Assembly (NCBI GenBank): GCA_030019325.1
Contig: JASEFB010000082.1
Span: 1-7,942 of the forward strand
Direction: 5' to 3'
Source of the DNA: an archaeon
Lineage (GTDB): Archaea > Halobacteriota > Syntropharchaeia > Alkanophagales > Methanospirareceae
Length of the DNA stretch: 7,942 bases
The position numbers and the translations under genes were made by a program. Below are positions 5,084 through 7,942 of the stretch, in pieces. The notes under the pieces are model-generated. The model saw only the letters and a list, made by a program, of their open reading frames with translations, was not told where the DNA came from and did no database searches. Within the stretch, counting starts at the first letter, position 1. Each line of letters begins with the position of its first letter.

Positions 5084-5797
5084 TCAGGCGGTTAAATAAA
5101 TCAAATCAATAATCTCTTCCTTTACGTACCGTATGAATTCATCCTTCGTCGCCTTGCTAAAGATTGTTACAACCCCGTTTCTCGTTACGCCTACCACCGA
5201 GCCGTACCGTTTCGACTTCAGCACGATGTACCATATCTTCCCGTGCTTCAAATGCTCTACATACATCGAGGTATCACCCAGAGCAGAGCCATACAGAGAG
5301 AGCTTCTTGATATTCGGGAGGTCAACATCGTCGAAGAAGATTATCTTTGTATCCTCGAAGTTATCCTCGTGAAAACGCTTGAATCGTTCGGGCTCAATCC
5401 TCACTTCTACTATCCTCCCGGTTGTTATGAAAAGAATCTTACTCAACTGATTTGCTATATTATTCGCCCTCGCTTTCTTCTCCAGAATGGTGAGTACAGT
5501 CCGCCCTTTCTGCTCTCCTTTTGCTTGCGTGACAAAGAAGAAAGGCGCTTCAGACGTGGTCGGGATCCGTACCCGCTCACCATGGTGATAGACATCCAGA
5601 AGTTGGTCCTGAATGAACGTGCCATACAAGGAATCACCGACTAAGCGTAAGTCCTTTATCTCTGTTATCAAACTGATGTCTTTGTCATTGTCTTTCAATT
5701 TCTCTTCAGATTTAAACCCTTTCAGCTTTGAGGCTATGGTATGCAAGTCAACAACAACATCCTCCCCAACCAGGAATATCTTCCCTGCTAAGACCAT
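5084..5797 (-). CDS. Hypothetical archaeal protein, 237 residues, family not recognised
   Basis: No signal peptide, membrane segment, CxxC or nucleotide-binding loop is visible, so it is probably a soluble cytoplasmic protein. The N-terminal half (to ~105) is beta-rich (GKIFLVGEDVVVDL, LRLVGDSLYGTFIQDQLLDV, PTTSEAPFFFVTQ). A helix (KARANNIANQLSKIL, ~109-123) leads to a second alpha/beta half (GRIVEVRIEPERF, KLSLYGSALGD, IWYIVLKSKRYGSVVGVTRNG) and a C-terminal helix (KDEFIRYVKEEI). The two-part layout could be two small sandwich domains. The ATG at 5797 lacks a clear Shine-Dalgarno, so translation may depend on a short leader; TATA candidates lie upstream. It ends in TGA at 5084. It lies downstream of moeA on the same strand, with an 87-bp gap and probably its own promoter. 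I assign no function. Confidence 0.75.
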   Translation of the reverse strand: MVLAGKIFLVGEDVVVDLHTIASKLKGFKSEEKLKDNDKDISLITEIKDLRLVGDSLYGTFIQDQLLDVYHHGERVRIPTTSEAPFFFVTQAKGEQKGRTVLTILEKKARANNIANQLSKILFITTGRIVEVRIEPERFKRFHEDNFEDTKIIFFDDVDLPNIKKLSLYGSALGDTSMYVEHLKHGKIWYIVLKSKRYGSVVGVTRNGVVTIFSKATKDEFIRYVKEEIIDLIYLTA

Positions 5798-5831
5798 TTT
5801 ACGTTCTATACTATGATAGGGTGATGAGATT

Positions 5832-5864
5832 AAAATAACATTCGAACGTTGGCTTATTTATAAA
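5832..5864 (-). promoter_or_regulatory. Candidate promoter region of the 237-residue gene
   Basis: Two minus-strand TATA candidates occur in the moeA downstream gap: TTTATAAAT (5856-5864) and a weaker TTATTTTAA (5830-5838). Between them is a near-palindrome, AACATTCGAACGTT (5837-5850, 12 of 14 positions symmetric), placed where an operator could lie. The evidence is sequence pattern only. Confidence 0.35.
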
Positions 5865-5884
5865 TGGTGGAAATGTACTTCCGC

Positions 5885-7132
5885 TCACCATGAGTGATAT
5901 TCGGTTACCGCGACCAGCTCTCCTTCCGCTACTCCTTCCTTATTCTCCGGGATCACGACAAAGCCGTCCGACTTTGTCATGCTGGATAAGATGCCGGAGC
6001 CACTTACCCGTATGGGCTCTGCAAAATACCCCTGGTCGGTGCGAAGCAGCTTTACACGCACGAAATCGGTTCTCCCAACTGCCGAAGGGATCTTCTTGCT
6101 CGCACGAGCAAAGATTTTCCTCCGCTCTTCTGTCACACCATGCATCGCATACAAAAATGGGCGAACGAGCAGTTCAAAAGCAGATATCGTCGCCACAGGA
6201 TAACCAGGGAGAACAAAGATCGGCTTGGTGTTGATGATGCCGAAACCGGTTGGTTCCCCCGGTCGAATCGCTACACCATGGAATATAAGCTTCCCTAAAT
6301 CCTCGACTGCATCACCCAGGAAATCTCTGGTACCTACCGAACTCCCACCACTCACTAATAACCCCTCACACCCTCGTTCTAACGACGAACGGAGTGCGTC
6401 CTTTATCTCTTCGTAATTGTCACGTACTATGCCGATTCTATACGGATTTGCGATCCTTTGCGTCAATGCTGCAAGTGTATAACTATTCGAATCTGCTATC
6501 TTCTGTTTCCTTTGCCACTTCTCGTGCTCAGACGACTGCAATGCAGGGTCTATCAGTTCGTCGCCCGTGGCAATTATGCCGAGCTTTGCCCTCTTATACA
6601 CCTTCACCGTTCTTGTAAAGAGAGATGCGAGCATGCCGAGATCATGAGCTCGTAGTATCTTCCCTGCTTTTAACACCGCTTCGCCCTTCTTCACATCCTC
6701 ACCCTGAAAAGAAACGTTTTTACCCGGTGTAACGGGCTTGAAGATCTCCACGGTATCGCCTCTTTCCCTCGTATATTCGAGCATGACCACTGCGTTGCTG
6801 CCTTGTGGCAGCGGCATCCCGGTTGCTATCGGCAAGCATTCACCCTCCGCTAGTTCTGCTTGGTTTTTATCTTCTCCCAACTGGCTCTTCGTTAGCTTCA
6901 AAAGCACGGGATTTTGTGGAGATGCGCCAAAAGAGTCCTCGCCTCGAATCGCATACCCATCCATCGCAGCCCTATCAAAAGGAGGGCTATCGATGGGCGA
7001 AAGAACGTCTTCCGCTAAAACCCTAGTCAATGCATCGTCAAATCGGATTTCTTCGATTTCTGTCCTCTTTGCATGCGGTAACACCGTCTTTAATGCCTCT
7101 TCCCATGAGATAAGCGTGCGGAAAAGCTTCAT
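5885..7132 (-). CDS. moeA: Molybdopterin molybdenumtransferase MoeA
   Basis: MoeA inserts molybdate (or tungstate) into adenylylated molybdopterin, the last general step of Moco/Wco synthesis, in the cytoplasm. The 415-residue length is normal for the family. Motifs in order: DSPPFDRAAMDGYAIRG (48-64, Asp58), ATGMPLPQG (103-111), GKNVSFQGEDV (137-147), ATGDEL (188-193, Glu192), GIVRDN (234-239, Asp238), VSGGSSVGTRDF (260-271, Asp270), IRPGEPTGFG (289-298), LPGYPVA (308-314). Residues ~335-412 form domain IV (SGSGILSSMTKSDGFVVIPE). The catalytic acidic residues known from E. coli MoeA have counterparts. The ATG at 7132 overlaps the TAA of the PIN gene by one base (TAATG), which suggests translational coupling. 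A Lys/Gln/Glu-rich insertion lies at ~196-212, after GDEL. It ends in TGA. It would serve Mo/W enzymes such as formylmethanofuran or formate dehydrogenases, none of which is in the window. Confidence 0.95.
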   Translation of the reverse strand: MKLFRTLISWEEALKTVLPHAKRTEIEEIRFDDALTRVLAEDVLSPIDSPPFDRAAMDGYAIRGEDSFGASPQNPVLLKLTKSQLGEDKNQAELAEGECLPIATGMPLPQGSNAVVMLEYTRERGDTVEIFKPVTPGKNVSFQGEDVKKGEAVLKAGKILRAHDLGMLASLFTRTVKVYKRAKLGIIATGDELIDPALQSSEHEKWQRKQKIADSNSYTLAALTQRIANPYRIGIVRDNYEEIKDALRSSLERGCEGLLVSGGSSVGTRDFLGDAVEDLGKLIFHGVAIRPGEPTGFGIINTKPIFVLPGYPVATISAFELLVRPFLYAMHGVTEERRKIFARASKKIPSAVGRTDFVRVKLLRTDQGYFAEPIRVSGSGILSSMTKSDGFVVIPENKEGVAEGELVAVTEYHSW

Positions 7133-7629
7133 TAAACTCTTTCCTCCAATCTATTCCCCCCTCGCAAATACACCGTTACTATACCGGCTTGTGACAATTT
7201 CGTCCTCAATTTCTCATCGTTGGTAAGGACTGCCGCCTTTCTCTCCAGCGCTAACGCGGTAATTATCTCGTCAGTGTCCTTCTCTTCTTCCTCACCCTCT
7301 GCTTCCTCTATTGAGATCCTGGATCTTATCGTCACGCGTTCCTCTCGCTGCACGGCAGCATGTGTATACCTTTGTATTAAAGAATAACCCACATTTGCCG
7401 CTCTTTTCTCTTTACCCTTCAAGCCCAGGCTTTTTCTGAGCCTCTCTAACTCTTTCAAGACCACTCTCGGCACGATTATATGCAGATATCCCAGTCTCTC
7501 CAGCTCGTCAAAAATATCAACGCCAAATTCCCCGGGTATAAGCAGTGCATTGGTGTCCACTATCACCTCCTTTCTTAAAGCATTCTCTTTAACCATTCCT
7601 GAAGGGTGAGGTGATTTTGGTTCGCTCAT
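7132..7629 (-). CDS. PIN-domain ribonuclease-like protein (VapC9/PilT-type)
   Basis: 165 residues. A PIN fold is indicated by VIVDTNALL (22-30, Asp25), VVLKELERL (57-65, Glu60), KDTDEIITALALE (117-129, Asp118/Asp120) and AVLTNDEKLR (133-142, Asp138), the usual acidic quartet that binds Mg2+ or Mn2+ for RNA cleavage. The acidic stretch EEAEGEEEE (108-116) precedes the third motif. Residues 1-20 are a polar extension before the first strand; Met12 is another possible start, but neither has a clear Shine-Dalgarno. No antitoxin gene adjoins it: the neighbours are mutL and moeA, so it is more likely a housekeeping-type archaeal PIN protein than a toxin. TAATG overlap with moeA implies one transcript. 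RNA target unknown. Confidence 0.85.
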   Translation of the reverse strand: MSEPKSPHPSGMVKENALRKEVIVDTNALLIPGEFGVDIFDELERLGYLHIIVPRVVLKELERLRKSLGLKGKEKRAANVGYSLIQRYTHAAVQREERVTIRSRISIEEAEGEEEEKDTDEIITALALERKAAVLTNDEKLRTKLSQAGIVTVYLRGGNRLEERV

Positions 7630-7659
7630 CTCTTTTTCTTTACCCCTTTGACGACAAAC

Positions 7660-7728
7660 CTTTCTTTAGAAAAGAAAGCTTTACCAAAGAAATAATTATT
7701 TTTAGTAAAGGTTTTTGCGAAGCAAAAA
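7660..7728 (-). terminator. Cluster of three hairpins between mutL and the PIN gene
   Basis: CTTTCTTT (7660-7667), loop AGA, AAAGAAAG (7671-7678) is a perfect 8-bp stem. CTTTAC (7679-7684) pairs with GTAAAG (7705-7710) around the palindrome AAATAATTATTT (7690-7701). TTTTTGC (7712-7718), loop GAA, GCAAAAA (7722-7728) is a perfect 7-bp stem lying six bases beyond the mutL stop. AAACCTTT (7656-7663) could also pair with AAAGGTTT (7707-7714), which would exclude the other stems. Likely the mutL transcript end or a processing site. The AATAATTATTT could also be a TATA for the PIN gene. Confidence 0.5.
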
Positions 7729-7734
7729 AGTTTA

Positions 7735-7942
7735 TTACCGCCTCTTAAACCGCTTCTCTATCTCCTCCTTACTCAACCGTATCATCGTCGGTCTCCCGTG
7801 CGGGCATGTATAGGGTATCTTTGTGCTCTTCAACTGTGCCACGAGCTCGCGCATATACTCATAAGACAGCTTCTCTCCTGCCTTTATACTCGCTTTGCAC
7901 GCCGCGGTGCTGAACAATACCTTTATTCGCTCCTCTTTTTTT
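7735..7942 (-). CDS. mutL: DNA mismatch repair protein MutL, C-terminal end (runs off the right edge)
   Basis: The frame is open to the window edge and reads STAACKASIKAGEKLSYEYM, then YTCPHGRPTMIRLS and a final EEIEKRFKRR. These are the C-terminal motifs of endonuclease-type MutL/PMS proteins: AC(R/K), CPHGRP (metal-binding) and the terminal FxR. The protein dimerises through this region and nicks the strand to be repaired after MutS recognises a mismatch. The ATPase domain and the DQHAxxE motif would lie beyond the right edge. The upstream codons in the window (KEERIKVLF) belong to the same domain, so no start lies here. It is the first gene of the minus-strand run and is separated from the PIN gene by a hairpin cluster. 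Confidence 0.92.
   Translation of the reverse strand, partial: KKEERIKVLFSTAACKASIKAGEKLSYEYMRELVAQLKSTKIPYTCPHGRPTMIRLSKEEIEKRFKRR

Noticed and set aside
5243..5644. Plus-strand ORF of 133 codons
   Set aside because: It lies antisense within the 237-residue gene, has no promoter or RBS, and its composition is that of a shadow frame.
6738..7226. Plus-strand ORF of 162 codons
   Set aside because: Antisense to moeA, whose motifs are unambiguous; this is a shadow frame.
7132..7629. VapBC toxin-antitoxin module
   Set aside because: No small antitoxin gene lies before or after the PIN gene; the neighbours are mutL and moeA.

Overview
The window looks archaeal. It has Shine-Dalgarno motifs just upstream of several starts combined with TATA/BRE-like boxes about 40 bp upstream, an archaeal-type TruD N-terminus, a PKD-domain secreted protein, a transglutaminase-like lipoprotein with a Thr/Pro linker, a VapC9-like PIN protein, MoeA and the tail of an endonuclease-type MutL. 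This mix fits a methanogen- or ANME-like euryarchaeote (Halobacteriota). The lineage is an inference; no rRNA or lineage-specific marker is present.

Layout, left to right. Positions 1-236 (minus) hold the N-terminus of the tRNA pseudouridine synthase gene truD. Two structured palindromic repeats lie inside its open reading frame. Divergent from it, 433-1395 (plus) encodes a polytopic membrane protein of unknown function whose last ~40 residues match the start of methionine sulfoxide reductase B and then stop. Positions 1535-1867 (minus) encode a short nucleoside-deoxyribosyltransferase-like protein. Positions 2176-3186 (minus) encode a secreted PKD protein that ends at a TGA, although its reading frame continues sensibly for 39 more codons to a TAG at 2056. 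Positions 3532-4680 (minus) encode a surface lipoprotein with a transglutaminase-like Cys-His-Glu domain. Related non-coding repeats lie 3' of these minus-strand genes.

Positions 4880-5026 (plus) hold a 48-residue zinc-finger gene with a clean promoter. It converges on an unrecognised 237-residue protein (5084-5797, minus), and a hairpin lies between them. The right end is a minus-strand run: the C-terminus of mutL (7735-7942), a hairpin-rich spacer, a PIN-domain nuclease gene (7132-7629), and moeA (5885-7132), whose ATG overlaps the PIN stop codon by one base.

How the genes relate: PIN and moeA are probably co-transcribed. The PKD protein and the lipoprotein both act outside the membrane and share a 3'-flanking element. 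No defence or metabolic cassette is evident. The most notable points are the palindromes inside truD, the MsrB fragment fused to a membrane protein, the in-frame TGA in the PKD gene, and the dispersed repeats that seem to be split around the deoxyribosyltransferase-like gene.
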